Position numbers and translations under genes: made by a program
Part shown: piece after piece, positions 1 through 11,238 of the stretch
Position numbering within the stretch: the stretch's first letter is position 1
How the letters are laid out: each line of letters begins with the position of its first letter
The notes under the pieces: model-generated
Seen by the model: only the letters and a program-made list of their open reading frames with translations
Database searches by the model: none
Told to the model about the DNA's origin: nothing
Assembly (NCBI GenBank): GCA_943704495.1
Contig: CALSCR010002400.1
Span: 1-21,353 of the forward strand
Length of the DNA: 21,353 bases
Reading direction: 5' to 3'
From: Pigoraptor chileana
Lineage: Eukaryota; Opisthokonta; Filasterea

Positions 1-60
<60 letters not shown>
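1..60. repeat. (CA)30 microsatellite starting at a splice donor
   Basis: Sixty bases of pure CA. On the sense strand of the RalGAP gene this is (GT)n, and it begins at the 5' splice site of the exon ending at 62 (GAG|GTGTGT). It is therefore the start of an intron that continues out of the window. Confidence 0.97.
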
Positions 61-61
<1 letters not shown>

Positions 62-63
<2 letters not shown>

Positions 64-3000
64 CGGGCTTCTTGTTGATGAGGACCTGATAAAGGCCATT
101 GCGCAGCGGATAAATGACGATGATAGCGTCATTGAAGCGCGTCTTGATGATTTCGGGACGGTATTCGCGGGTGTGCTCACTCCACACAATCTGCACGCGA
201 TCATTGCCCACGTGACGCTTCTGTTGTTGGGTGATTGGTTGTGTCGATGCGAGGGGAGACAGGGGTCATTGCAGAAAGAAAAACAGTCGCATTGATTAGT
301 TTGAGTTCGGCGATGAAGCGTGGCTGATACATTTTCTTGAGAAAGATTACGGCAAAGAGTAAGAAAGCGAGCTGTGGGAGAGAGAGCAATAACAACGACA
401 CATTGTCACAAACAAACCAACAACACACACACACACAATGACAACAAGCAAGCACAAAACAACAGCAGAAGCATTAGCAACTCGCCTTCTTGATCATCCA
501 CTGGGGGTCCTCGAGGTCAGAGGGCATGCGGGTGGTCACGTGGTACACCACCTCCATCGTGGATGTGGCATAGTACGGCGTTGTCCGCCCTGTCGACAGC
601 TTGCGATCGAGGCCTCCCATGAACCCCATATGGGTGCTCAGATCAACCTGCACCATATATGGCAAGCACATGCCGTCAGATGCTGCTTACGGACACGTGT
701 GCGCGGACACGTGTGCGCGTATGTGTGTCTGTGAGTGTGCGTGTGCGTGTGCGTGTGACACCCAGTTCTTGTCCAGGACATCAACGCACCTCCCATCCAA
801 GACCCGCAAGAAACTCCTCGTAGAGTTTGCTTCCACGACCATTCGCGAGTATGGAAAACTCATCCTCCTGTCCACGCGCCACATACACAACGCCGATCTT
901 GTGGTAGTCGCGGCTGTGGATTGGACGCGGGACAGGGAATGTGTGAGCAAGGTGTGTGTGTGTGTATGTGTGCAAGGAGTGTGTGTGTGTGTGTGTGTGT
1001 GCGTAAAGTGAAAAACACAAACATACACTCGGGTACACACATTACACACATTTCCGTTCATAACTGCACACTTAACCAAAGCAGCACTCGTCACACACAT
1101 CGACAAATATGAATCACCATAACAAAACGCAACCTGGGGAAATGCGGACATAAATCGGCAAAAACTGCTAGAGAAGGAAATCCAAGGCACGCACCTTCCG
1201 CTCTTGTCGAGCTGCTTTAGGCGACGGAGGAGATTGTCGTTCTTCTTCAGGATGTGAAAGTGGCGCCGGTTTTCCCATGAAAGGAAACCGAGGTGGCTGA
1301 GCAGGAGACGGCAGTGGTGGAACTGCGATATGGGCGGCGCGACAGACGCGGGACGCACGGGCTCGCTGACCATATTGGGACTGCGTGTTGTGCGTGTTGT
1401 GCGTGTTGTGCGTGGGCGTATACATAGGTGTGTTGTTGTTAATAGATAAATGGTATTAATATAGAATGCACAAACCTGTAACCCTCCCCCCCCCCGAGGG
1501 GCCAAACACACATGCACACACACACACACCAGATAAACATATGACACTACGACAGACGCGAAGGCGCGTGCAGCGCAACCCACCCCGGCTGCGACTCGCA
1601 CGCACGCAGAAACTCCCTCTCGTCGGCCTCCTGCGCCGCAATTGCGTCCTCAAACAGCGCCTCCGTCCGCGCCATCCAATCGGGTGTCGGATAGGGAACG
1701 TCGAGCGGTGTGTTCGCAAAGAACAGACACTCGGGACTCGTCTCGCCAATGTACTTCAGTGCTTCATCGAGCATGTCAATACCCGCCGTCTTTGCATTCT
1801 GAAAGTGTGGGCACTTCTTTGCATGGCGATGGTATCGCGTATCCGGCCAAAGGCGCACGCGACGCACACTCGGGTCATCGTCCATCGCGCCCGTCATGTC
1901 AAGGCGCTCCACCACGCCCCGGTAGTCTTGTGAGCCCTCGGCAACACTGTCGGATCGGTGAACAATGGCACGTGACGCGGCACCGCCTGTTGTTGCAGAG
2001 AGAAGCGCAGACATCCGGGTGTTTCCGGCGTCCGACGGATTGTACAAAAGCGTCGCATCCCACACGTGCTTGCCAGTGACGTCCCGGACAATGACGCGAG
2101 ACTCGGCAGTGTGCCCATCCACGGCAGGCATCTCCACGAGCGAGATGAGGGTTGTGTCGTTGTACACAAAAAACTGCACGCCTTTGTTTTCAAATATCGC
2201 GGGAGTGAGCTCGTGGTTCTCCGCCATGCCGTCGTCGTTGTTCTCGCTCACCCGGCACGTGAGACGCGCGACACCCGCAACCGACGGGAAATTGGCAAAG
2301 TGGTTGAGCAAATGGTGCAGCACTGTTCGCGCCGCGAGTGAAGCCGACACGCTCTCCGTCCCCATGAACCCAACCATGCTCTGTGTGTCCGACACTGTCT
2401 CCGGGGTGGTCACGTGTGCGCCAGAGTCACTCCTCTTCTTCGACAGCTTCGGATGAAAAGCCCCCTTGAGTGTCAATTCGGCAGATTCCAATCCATTGCC
2501 AAGCGCATCGACAAATTTGACGGCGTCGATTTTCACAAACGTATCCACAAATTTGCTCATTGCCGTCTGTGGCACCGCGTTCGCTGTTGTTACTGCTGAT
2601 GTTGTTGAACTTGTTGTTGATGCCGGAAGTGTCGGGATTGCGCCAGAGTGTGTGCGCAGAGATCCGCCTGCCAACACGGCGGGCGAAGACAACTCGAGGC
2701 CCACCGCAAAATGCTGTGCGACGGCAATACCGCTGGCGGTTCCCAATGAGGCACTTCCCCCGGATGCAGATGAGCTGACACTCACGTTAGAGTTTGTGAT
2801 TTCTCCCGCGGATGTAGGTCGTTCTCGAAGGCCGAATATCTTTGAGGATGGCGACTTTTCGAGGGATTGCTTGTATTGTTGCGACAAAAGCTGCACGTTG
2901 TGTGGCGGGTGAACAAACGTAGTTGAAGGAAGGGAGCGCAATCTGTTGAGTGTGTCGCACGAACAATAGAAAGACTCGCGCACTTTCAAATTTTACACAC

Positions 3001-5068
3001 ATATACATAGACGCACAAACACACACACACATACACACACACACACACCTGCCCGGTCACAGCCCCAAGAGATGACGTTCCAGAAGGCACCGCAACCGGG
3101 AGTGGCGAAGTCGAAATGCCCATGGCATAATCAATAACCGAAAACACGCTGTGAGCGAGCGGAGATCCATTGAGTGCATCAACCGGGACGACCATCAGCC
3201 AGTCCATGAGACAAAAGAACAGCGCTGTCACCGTGGCGTCCTTCCGGCGTCCGGCTGGATTCGACAGCAGATTCGCTATTGTGGCAACGACAGAGTCGAT
3301 GATGCGTTCAACAATGCGCGGCCCCCCGAGTGCATCGATCTCGGCGTGGCGGTGCGACAGCTGGCACACCATTTCTATCCCCAGGTGAGCGACGACGCCG
3401 TCCTCCATTGGAAGGAGTGCAAGAAGCACATCGATGCAGACCTCAACGTCCTTGCTCCACGTGCCTGTTCCGAGTTCCTGGAATGTCAGAGCGAATAGAG
3501 AGCACACGCCCATGCATCGCGTGCTCGTGTAGGGCTCTGTGCAGACAATGCGCCGCAGAATGTGCATGAGCTGTGCCTTCACGTCTGTTGCGGAACGGCC
3601 AACGGCAACAATGTCCGGCTGTGGGTGAGATGGATCGACGGCGTGTTGTTGTTGCTGTGCGTACTGTTGTTGTTGTTGTTGTTGTTGTGGGTGCTGATGT
3701 GTTAGCTGTAGCATCTGTGGGACTTGAATGCTGATTTCACCTCCGTTGGCGCCACTCCCACCCATCCCGTGGTGCAAGGACGACGTCTGAGCTGTCTGGA
3801 CACCACCGTCAAAGGACACGGGCGGAAGAACAGGCAGATCCACACCCTCGTACAGCGATGGAAGACTAATCAGCGAGCCGAGAATGGTGATGGCGTCCTT
3901 GCGGAGCTGCTTGGGAACCGTCGCATCCTGGACAAAGAGGAGGCGGTCAATCGCAGCCATAAAGTCGACAATAAGCACCGTTGCGCCGGGGAAGACGTAC
4001 GAGAAGAGGCCCGTCGAGTTGGTAATGATCGCATCGAGAACGGACATGTCGTTGCCTGTGTGTTTGTGGTTTGCGGTTTGTGTTTGTGGTTGCAGTTGGT
4101 TGTGTGTTGTATATATATGCATATACACGTTAGCAATGCAATACAAAGCATGATGGCATCATTTTCTATTTGTGGGTGCAGAACGACACTCACTCGTGAG
4201 CCCCATATGGAGCACTCGGTAAAAGTGCGGCAGGTAATCGGCGGGAAGCGGATGGTCGTGACGCCTCGCAATCATCCGACAAAGGAGTCCGTACGCCATT
4301 GCACGCCCCTTTTGGTAATCGTCAGGACGGGAGCAAGCCTGCAATAGATATGATAAATAGGGAAAAGGAAGTCAGCTTGTATGCGAATGGAAGCTCATAT
4401 AGAGGCAGGCACACATACACATACACGAGTTCTTGCACTGTGGCAATACATGCGGGTGTGTATGCTCACGTGCCACCACACGTCACGTGCGCACAGCCAA
4501 GCAGGGTTTCACGAATGCATTACCTGGAATATCCATGTTGCGTATACAAATAGCGGCGGAAGTTCGCTTGGAACGACGGGTGTCGTGAAGTTGTCCATGG
4601 ACACGCCCTGATTAGCCCGGACAGACGACAAGGTGTCCCACACCCACACAAGGCATGTCATTGCGTCGGCGTAGTTTTCGCTGTCTCGTATGTGGTTGAC
4701 GTTGCCAAGGATACCGAGCATGTTGCGCCACATGAACATCGCAAGGGATGCCGTCCACTCGAGCGACTGAATAAAGACAAACGACTGGTTTGTGTGGTGT
4801 CACATATGCACGTGTGTGTGTGTGTATATATATATATGTATGTGAGTTTTAGTATGTGTGTGTTTGAGTTTGATTGTGTAAAATATGGGCGATAGAGTGA
4901 ATAAGATGCAAAAGATGATACTACATTCACACCCATATATCACCACAACGCATGCCCACGCACGCACACACACACAAACATCCGTGGCGATTCGAGAAAA
5001 CTGCTGTCATTATGCCCTTGTTCTCACTTGCAAAGCTAACAATGACACTGCGTCTCTCTTCAGATATG

Positions 5069-5146
<78 letters not shown>

Positions 5147-7980
5147 TGTATGTCTGGTGCACAGTCCCATTCGAAAGGCGCGCAAACGACGGAGTTCTTG
5201 CCATGGCATTGCCCTTCCGAGCCACTCCACCACCCAGCGACGACGGTACGTCATTTCCGTCTCGTCCCGTCTTTGGTGACGACTGAGGGACGTATGAGTG
5301 TGGGTTGCCCGTGTCATCCACAGACGCATTGGAATCGCCAACACCGCCGCCCTCGTGCTGCATCTGTCGCCGCCGTTTTTGATCTGCACGCTGCTTGATC
5401 TGATCCAAGGGGAGATTGTCGAGATCGAGAGAGTAGACGTGCTGTGCGAGCAGGCGAGTGAGCTGCATCATCGTCGTCTGTAGATTTGCGGTTTGTGTTT
5501 CGTTATGGTGGTTTCATGTTCGTTGTTGGTTGGGCGAAAGGTGTTAGAATGTAGACAAGGGTATTTTCAGCACTCGCAAACGAGACGTAAACAGCATTTC
5601 GCACAGCGAATTTTAACAAATGACATGACAAATTCAGTGTGCGTGTGTGTATGAATGTCTGCATATACAATTTGTGTGCCCCGCAGGTATGGATAGAATG
5701 GATGTATGGACAAATGGATGCAAATGAATGCATAAGAGGGGAACGGGGCACTGCAGTTCACCAGAGTCTTCCCTCACCTTCCACTGTCTGATCACTTCGT
5801 TCCAGTGTGTGAGCGACTGGAGCATGAGCAGCAGCCGCGTCCACATCTGTTCCGTCCCATACTCGACAATGTTACCGCGAACCCACCCAACGAATAGCGT
5901 CTGTTGACCGAGACACGTGTGCACGCAACACACACACACAAATGAGAGGAAACATGAGACTATGATACTGAAGAAGGGCGTTATAAACGCACACACGCGC
6001 ACACAGGCACATTGGCACAGACACAGACAAAGACATATAAACACACAGACACACAGACAAACAGACACACATACACACATACACACACATACACACACAT
6101 ACCTCCAAGACAAGCGGCGCGAGACTGTTTGCGAGGGGATCCCTGAAATTCCCCGCGGTACCTTCGCCGCCTAGCAACAGTTGCGTGATGCTCATGAGCG
6201 TATCGAGAAGATGCTCCCTGATGGCGTCATTTGGGAAACACAAAAAGAAGGATCAGTTCACGCGCAATACCATCACATTGCGTGCACGCATGGCACTCTT
6301 CAAAGCGAGCACACTAACTAGAATTGCAGGAACAAATATCCACACACGCACATCCATTCACACGAAAGTATGACACGACAAATGGTTACATATATGCGAG
6401 ACAGGTATAAACATATATACACACATACCCCCCAACAAATTATGATGCGCCAAAACATAGCAACATCGCCACGAGTGTATGCCAAGTAACCCACCAAGTT
6501 TCAATGTTCATTTCGCTGCTTGTCTCGAGTGTCATCAGCTGGTAGAGGGAGAGCACTTCGATGCAGACGTTGATCTGAAGGGAGAAACAAAAGCAATTAA
6601 AGTCAGCTGCTGTCAATGAAGTGGCATGGATATAAACACAAATACACGGATACACACACATACAGACGCACACGCGCATCCACGCACGCACACACGCACG
6701 CACGCACGCACACGCACCTGCTGGTCCATGAGGTCTGGCTGGCTCTTGCACGTAAACACCTGCGCCGTATGCTTCACAAACAGCCGTAAATTCGAGTGAA
6801 GGCCCGTCATGATGACGTCGTATGCGTCTGCGATTTCCGAATCCACGTCAGGCGTCTTGCCCTGTATGGGAACCTGCATGAACGTCGGCTTGATCTCCGC
6901 CTGAAATTATAAATGTGGCACGTGCAAAATGTGCACAAATTACACAAATGTGTGAGTTTAATGATTGGGGGAGTAAAGGAGTGCACATATCTCTAATGTG
7001 TATGCACGGTACTTCTGCCAGCCCCCCTTCTCTCCCTCAGAGAGAGACAAAGATGCCGTACTACGCACTCGACTACAAAAGAGAGGACGAGCGAACAGAG
7101 ACAGCAATACACTCACCCTGACCCATTCCCGGTAGACTTCAATCACGTTCTTCATGACGTCCTCGTGAGAGAATGGCATCAAGAATGTCTGTTTGTGCGT
7201 GCATACATGGCGCAATGGAGTTGGCGCACGCAAGGAGGCATAAATGGCGTCGATAGAGAGCGGGGCTCAGTACGCTTACTTACTCCAAACTACTTATTCC
7301 AAACAACAAAGACGGTATGCGATTGACACACACACACTAGCAAATGCACACACACGATATTGGCGCGCCCAGACAGATGAAAGCGTGCACTTGCGGCCAA
7401 AGACCCAAAGACCATCAACATATCAAACACACAACACGCACACTAGCAATGCACACAATCGCGCCGCCGCAATCGATGTGCGCCCGCACACACACACACA
7501 CACACAATGGCGTCTGCTTACCTGTCGGAATATCTCGTGCATAATTTCAATGTTTTCGACGTTTGCGAAAAGCACGCTTCGGATTTGTTTGTGTCGCGCC
7601 GATGCGCCTGTCACCCAACCGCAGTAGGCCTCGACAACAATTGCATGGAGGTCCTTGGGACACATTCGGAAGCCGTGGTCTGCTCGGTGAAGGCGTGGGA
7701 ACAAGAAAACACGGGCACAAATGTATGAGCACATATGAGCAGATGTATAAAATAAATAACATAGAATAGAGGATGAAAATATAGATGCGATAAGAAAAGG
7801 AAACAAGGAGCACACATGTGTGAGCACATATGCACACAATATGTAGAAGATGGAGACATGGTTGCGAATAAAGGAGGGCACATATGCTGAGTGGCCGAAT
7901 ACACTATTACGCCGCACATTTAATTCGAGTGACTGTCAGCGCACAAAATAAGTACGCGAGTGTGTGATGTGGTTTGCATA

Positions 7981-8011
<31 letters not shown>

Positions 8012-9880
8012 GGGTGTGCAATATGTTTCTGCAGATACATGTGGGATGTGAGTCCATTTCTCGCAGTGATGCGTCTCTGTAAATGTGTGTGGCATGTGCA
8101 TAATGTGTCTGTGAGCAAGCGCACCGTCACTCTCTTCCATGATGCCGAAACGCTTGCACACGGCGGGATACAGCATGGTCATGTAGTGCTTCTTGAATTT
8201 CGCAAGCATAAACTTGAATCCGGTCAGCGCATTGCTGCTCGGTGTGTCCACAAGCGGCCGCTCCTGTGTGCGGAAGTTTGTCGTGTGGGTAGAAGGGGGA
8301 GAACGAATATTCAGTACCACGTGACACCACATGACATTTGCCGCTGTACGGCACTCGACACACGAATGTTACACACGCACAGGCGTGACATTATATATGG
8401 ACGCAACACATGGCCAACACAACTCGCCGACAGAACACACGGTCGGGCAAGCAGAGGACACGGAAAACAGCAAGGTGAGGTGATGTAGTCAAGAAGAAAG
8501 CCACACGCACACACACAAAATGACAATCAAGAGACAACACACCTTGAGGGTGATATAGTCGAAGAAGAAGGCCAGGAGTTCACGTGATTGGTCCGCGGCA
8601 GAGCCCGTCTCGACGCCCGCCGGAATAAGCGCATGCTCGGGCACTTTTGTTTGAGTGGATAAAATTGTGGGATATGGGGGTCAGGTAAGTCCAATGCTAT
8701 ATAATGTGTTCAAAGACCACAGCAAGAGAGAGTGTGTGCGTGAAAGTCACAGAGCTAGCGGAAGAGGAACAATGTAGGATTCAAGTCAGTGGTCTCGGGC
8801 GCTGTGCCCATGGACCCACCACCGCCCCCCCCCCCCACACACACACACACACACAAACAGGGAGAAGGACAAGGCAGAAATCACAGCATCACCCACTTCC
8901 AATCGGCGCCTGTCGGAGTTTGACGCCCGGGTCGCCAGAGACAAAGGGAGCGAGTCCAATGACATTTCTGAACAGATTGAGGCAGTGCTCGTTGACTTGA
9001 TCACCGAGCCCCTCCATCCACAAGAGAAGGAGGCGAAATCCCTCCTTTCGAATCTTGCATGAATTGCCAAACATAAGCAGCTTCTCGATTATCGTGCCTG
9101 TGTGTGTGTATGTGTGTATGCGCGTGTTATTGCGTATGTATATGCGTTTTGTGTATGCATTCAAGTGGGCGCGTATATGGAAAACGAGCGTGAGTGTAGA
9201 TTCAATTATCGGTAAAGAGGTACAGGACGACCCATTCCCAGCCATCCACATTCTCATCTTGCATCAATTGGACCTGCACGTCGGTCGCCGACGCAGAGCA
9301 ACTGCTGAAAGAGAGATAATGAACATCTAGTAGAAAGCACATTCGATAATCACGCACCGAGACTTCGTATCTGCCATTTCTTGTGTATGAGGTCGGGTAG
9401 GTTGTAGAGGATGCGATCGAGCACACCAATTACGACGCCTAATTCTTCTTTTTGTGCGTCGCTGACTTGCTTGTCCTTAGATGCCTTCAATCGTACGCTC
9501 GCCTCGAGATAAGCAAACGCATCAAACACCACGGCATACACCTGTTGAGAAAGTATGCAAAGGTCAATCAACACACAGGTTCCGGTACAAACAAGGCAAT
9601 AGAAAATGAAATCCAGATCAACCGATGCGTACATACAGCACGGACATGCCACGCGCAGTGATGAACGTGCCTGGTAGTATCGCTCCTGGAAAAAAAGCCT
9701 CTGTTCAGACTCATTAGCCGCCTCGCAATACTCAAGAACACCGCGAAGCCGCTTCAGATCATCCGTCTCCTTATCGAACGGCTTGAGTTTTCGTTGCAGA
9801 CGAGAGTCTCGTTTCGACTCGTCGGTCTGAGATGCAGCCCCCGAAAGCGTAAACGCTTTGGGGAGAGATCCACTCCACAT
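62..9880 (-). CDS. RALGAPA: RalGAP complex catalytic alpha subunit (RALGAPA1/2-like), 20 exons, 3' end outside window
   Basis: This is the catalytic subunit of the heterodimeric GTPase-activating complex for RalA/RalB, a relative of tuberin, acting in the cytosol. Exons, 5' to 3': 9880-9671, 9541-9358, 9097-8897, 8643-8543, 8263-8125 (or 8131), 7679-7522, 7188-7117, 6900-6718, 6574-6495, 6217-6103, 5900-5778, 5477-5145, 4766-4524, 4338-4194, 4055-3049, 2890-1584, 1380-1195, 913-790, 647-486, 220-62. All phases agree and give 1744 codons; human RALGAPA1 has about 2036. Blocks matching the human protein by memory include [11 protein letters not shown] (exon 12), [11 protein letters not shown] (13), [11 protein letters not shown] (15), [11 protein letters not shown] (17), [10 protein letters not shown] (18) and GFMGGLDR (19). 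Exon 20 carries the RapGAP core RHVGND; its Asn, codon 203-205, about residue 1697, is the family's catalytic Asn thumb. The ATG at 9880 follows ACC and fits the family N-terminus. A poly-Q tract lies in exon 15. The long disordered middle of the vertebrate protein is mostly absent. The exon 16 start is least certain: CAG|CTT at 2890 fits phase 0, but an earlier AG near 2975 also does. Confidence 0.93.
221..485 (-). other. GC-AG intron of the RalGAP gene (intron 19)
   Basis: The exon ending at 486 must leave in phase 0, because both possible acceptors at 218-221 are in phase 0. No GT donor in that phase exists near the end of the homology. AAG|GCGAGT does, and it yields KKKRHVGND, which aligns without a gap to the KKLRHLGND of vertebrate RALGAPA1. 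Known family behaviour: GC donors are a minor class handled by the normal U2 spliceosome. Confidence 0.75.
2891..3048 (-). other. RalGAP intron 15 with uncertain acceptor
   Basis: The donor is CAG|GTGTGTGTGTG, a TG run starting at the splice site. The best acceptor is CACAACGTGCAG just before 2890, preceded by a pyrimidine-rich stretch. The phase-0 frame stays open further upstream, so a longer exon 16 starting near 2975 cannot be excluded. Confidence 0.6.
3646..3687 (-). repeat. Coding CAA/CAG tract (poly-Gln) in RalGAP exon 15
   Basis: On the coding strand there are eight Gln codons (CAA x7 and one CAG), then Tyr-Ala read in reverse order of position, then four more Gln codons. The stretch lies in a His/Pro/Gln-rich linker between the conserved [14 protein letters not shown] block and the [13 protein letters not shown] block, so it is probably a flexible insert of variable length. 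Confidence 0.9.
5070..5144. repeat. (AC)37 microsatellite starting at a splice donor
   Basis: About 75 bases of pure AC. On the RalGAP sense strand this is (GT)n beginning at the donor of exon 12 (TACAAG|GTGTGT), so the 5' splice site itself is the first repeat unit. Confidence 0.97.
7978..8012. repeat. (TA)n tract in RalGAP intron 5
   Basis: Two runs of TA separated by a single C, inside the 445-nt intron between exons 5 and 6. The rest of this intron is AT/CA-rich low-complexity sequence in which I see no other feature. Confidence 0.9.
8771..8823 (-). repeat. Dispersed intronic repeat, copy 1 (minus strand, RalGAP intron 3)
   Basis: Read on the minus strand, this copy contains the 18-base core GTCCATGGGCACAGCGCC followed by GAGACCACTGACTTGAATCC and TACAT. 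The same core occurs without a mismatch at 15877-15894 and 16827-16844 on the plus strand. It is sense-oriented to its host intron. On the plus strand it is followed by a C-run and a CA-run (8824-8853). Confidence 0.85.
9542..9670 (-). other. GC-AG intron of the RalGAP gene (intron 1)
   Basis: The junction TACCAG|GCACGT ... CTCAACAG|GTGTAT joins FFQERYYQ to VYAVVFDAF. This gives a 23-residue match in length, without gaps, to the vertebrate RALGAPA1 stretch beginning FFDQHF. GT alternatives downstream of the GC either shift phase or insert residues without homology (CGC|GTGGCA adds five codons). Confidence 0.72.
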
Positions 9881-10342
9881 GGTGAAGGGCCGGTGTGGTC
9901 TATCGACTCACCCCCCTACACAATGTCTCTAGGTCGCAGCCCCGTCAAAGGAAGTATACACACCCGCGCAACATGCACGCAGCGTTCACTGACGCCAAGT
10001 ATGGCGCCACTACGAAAAAGATTTGAACTTGAGAAGTGCGTGCAATGGAGTCGCCCAACAAGGAAGATGTGCGTGCCAAAGATGATGCACCATCCCAGAG
10101 CGAAGAAACAATCCAGGTAGACGGCAATCAATCTTACAGATGACCTCAGAATACGATCTGGAAAATATGATTTGCTAACTGGTAAGAGCATTGCAAAGCA
10201 GTGAATCACTTGCGTAAAAAAAAGGCGGTTGAATCTATTCATCGTTTGAGATCGACTGCCGCCGAACGCATTGCCAGTCAACACACACACACAACGCACA
10301 GAAAGTTAGCGCAATCTCGGTTAATAATATTTACCTTTCCAC

Positions 10343-10382
10343 CTATATAAGTACATCAATAGAGTTTTATGTACTAATATAG
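10343..10382. other. AT-rich inverted repeat / TATA-containing hairpin
   Basis: CTATATAAGTACAT (10343-10356) and ATGTACTAATATAG (10369-10382) are inverted copies matching at 13 of 14 positions, around a 12-base spacer. The left arm contains the TATATAAG sequence. It could be a cruciform-prone promoter core or the remnant of a small palindromic element. Confidence 0.7.
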
Positions 10383-10846
10383 GGACTGTGTCTTTATATA
10401 CACATATATGATTTTAAAAGGACCTCAAGGCTCTATATGTGGGCAATACTGTCCATGTGACATAACATATGGTGATGTCATGCCGGTCTGTGGTCTGTCC
10501 ACTCGGTCATGCAGAGTGACACAACACTGTTGGATGCACAAACCATGACACACACAACACTGCTGCACACAACTCACACCCTTTAAAAGATGAACAGAGC
10601 CTCGAAAAGGAAAAGCTGTCCCCCTCCCATCCTTTCATTCAAAGAAAGTAACTATTTTGTAAGATCACGAAAAGGTTAGTGAGTCTCGCGTCCTTCTCTT
10701 GGATCTGTGGATCTCAACACAAACCAAACTAACTTTCAATCACATATTGCTTTATTCCTGTGATCACCGCAGAAGTCTGCCGAGACAGACACAGTAAGCG
10801 AAAGTGGATTGCCACATCCACTTGGGCTGGTCCTCCGGGTCCAGTC

Positions 10847-10894
10847 GGTCGCTGTCGGCGCGTCCGTTTGCGCGGACTGCAGCCGACAGCGACC
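10847..10894. other. GC-rich 13-bp perfect hairpin with inner stem
   Basis: GGTCGCTGTCGGC (10847-10859) and GCCGACAGCGACC (10882-10894) are perfect inverted repeats. The 22-base spacer carries a second pair, GTCCG (10862-10866) and CGGAC (10873-10877), giving a two-storey stem-loop. It lies about 350 bp upstream of the unknown gene and 1.46 kb upstream of trpE. If transcribed it would be a very stable RNA structure; it could equally be a DNA-level site. Confidence 0.75.
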
Positions 10895-11238
10895 CATCCG
10901 GCGTCGCAGTGTTCTCCGCTTCGGTGGGTGATCCAATCACATGTTATTCATCATGTGGCATGCGCAGGTTCATCGCAGTTGTGCGCATGTATAACATCAG
11001 ATCTGCATTGCAGGATCCGCGGCTCAATTGCAAAACTGCATGGAATTTAGTATGGCATGGCCACTTTTGTTTCCAGTCTGCCCCCGACAACCGAATTTTG
11101 CGTCATATTTACATTATACATTCGCTGGCCATACGCCAATATGCCGTGTAGAGCGTTGAGAACCTCCGCCATACAACACGCACGCGGTCACGTGCATCCA
11201 CACGCCGGTCCACTCGGCGCTGCCGCCCGAGGCCCGCA

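Larger units (their letters stand above)
9881..11238. promoter_or_regulatory. Divergent intergenic region between RalGAP and the plus-strand cluster
   Basis: About 1.36 kb with no convincing gene. It must hold the RalGAP promoter (minus) and probably that of the plus-strand genes. The AT-rich core at 10321-10440 contains TATATAAG near 10345-10352, a possible TATA element that also lies in an inverted repeat. The strand bias of CA versus TG repeats switches across this region. Short open frames occur, the longest on the minus strand at 9916-10299 (127 aa, one hydrophobic stretch), but I found no homology, splice pattern or codon bias to support them. Confidence 0.6.

Noticed and set aside
687-1601. 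Continuous 304-codon minus-strand frame
   Set aside because: It contains real RalGAP exon 17 but runs on through intron sequence and CA repeats; it is unspliced read-through, not a separate gene.
1466-2456. Plus-strand open frames over 1.5-2.9 kb
   Set aside because: They are antisense shadows of RalGAP exon 16, which has clear homology on the minus strand.
9916-10299. 127-codon minus-strand frame with a hydrophobic stretch, just upstream of RalGAP
   Set aside because: No homology recognised, no supporting splice sites or start context, and it lies where the RalGAP promoter and 5' UTR are expected. It remains possible but unsupported.
10760-11151. Plus-strand open frames across the GC hairpin
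   Set aside because: Two frames overlap with no homology and no consistent splice signals; the perfect inverted repeat explains the sequence better.
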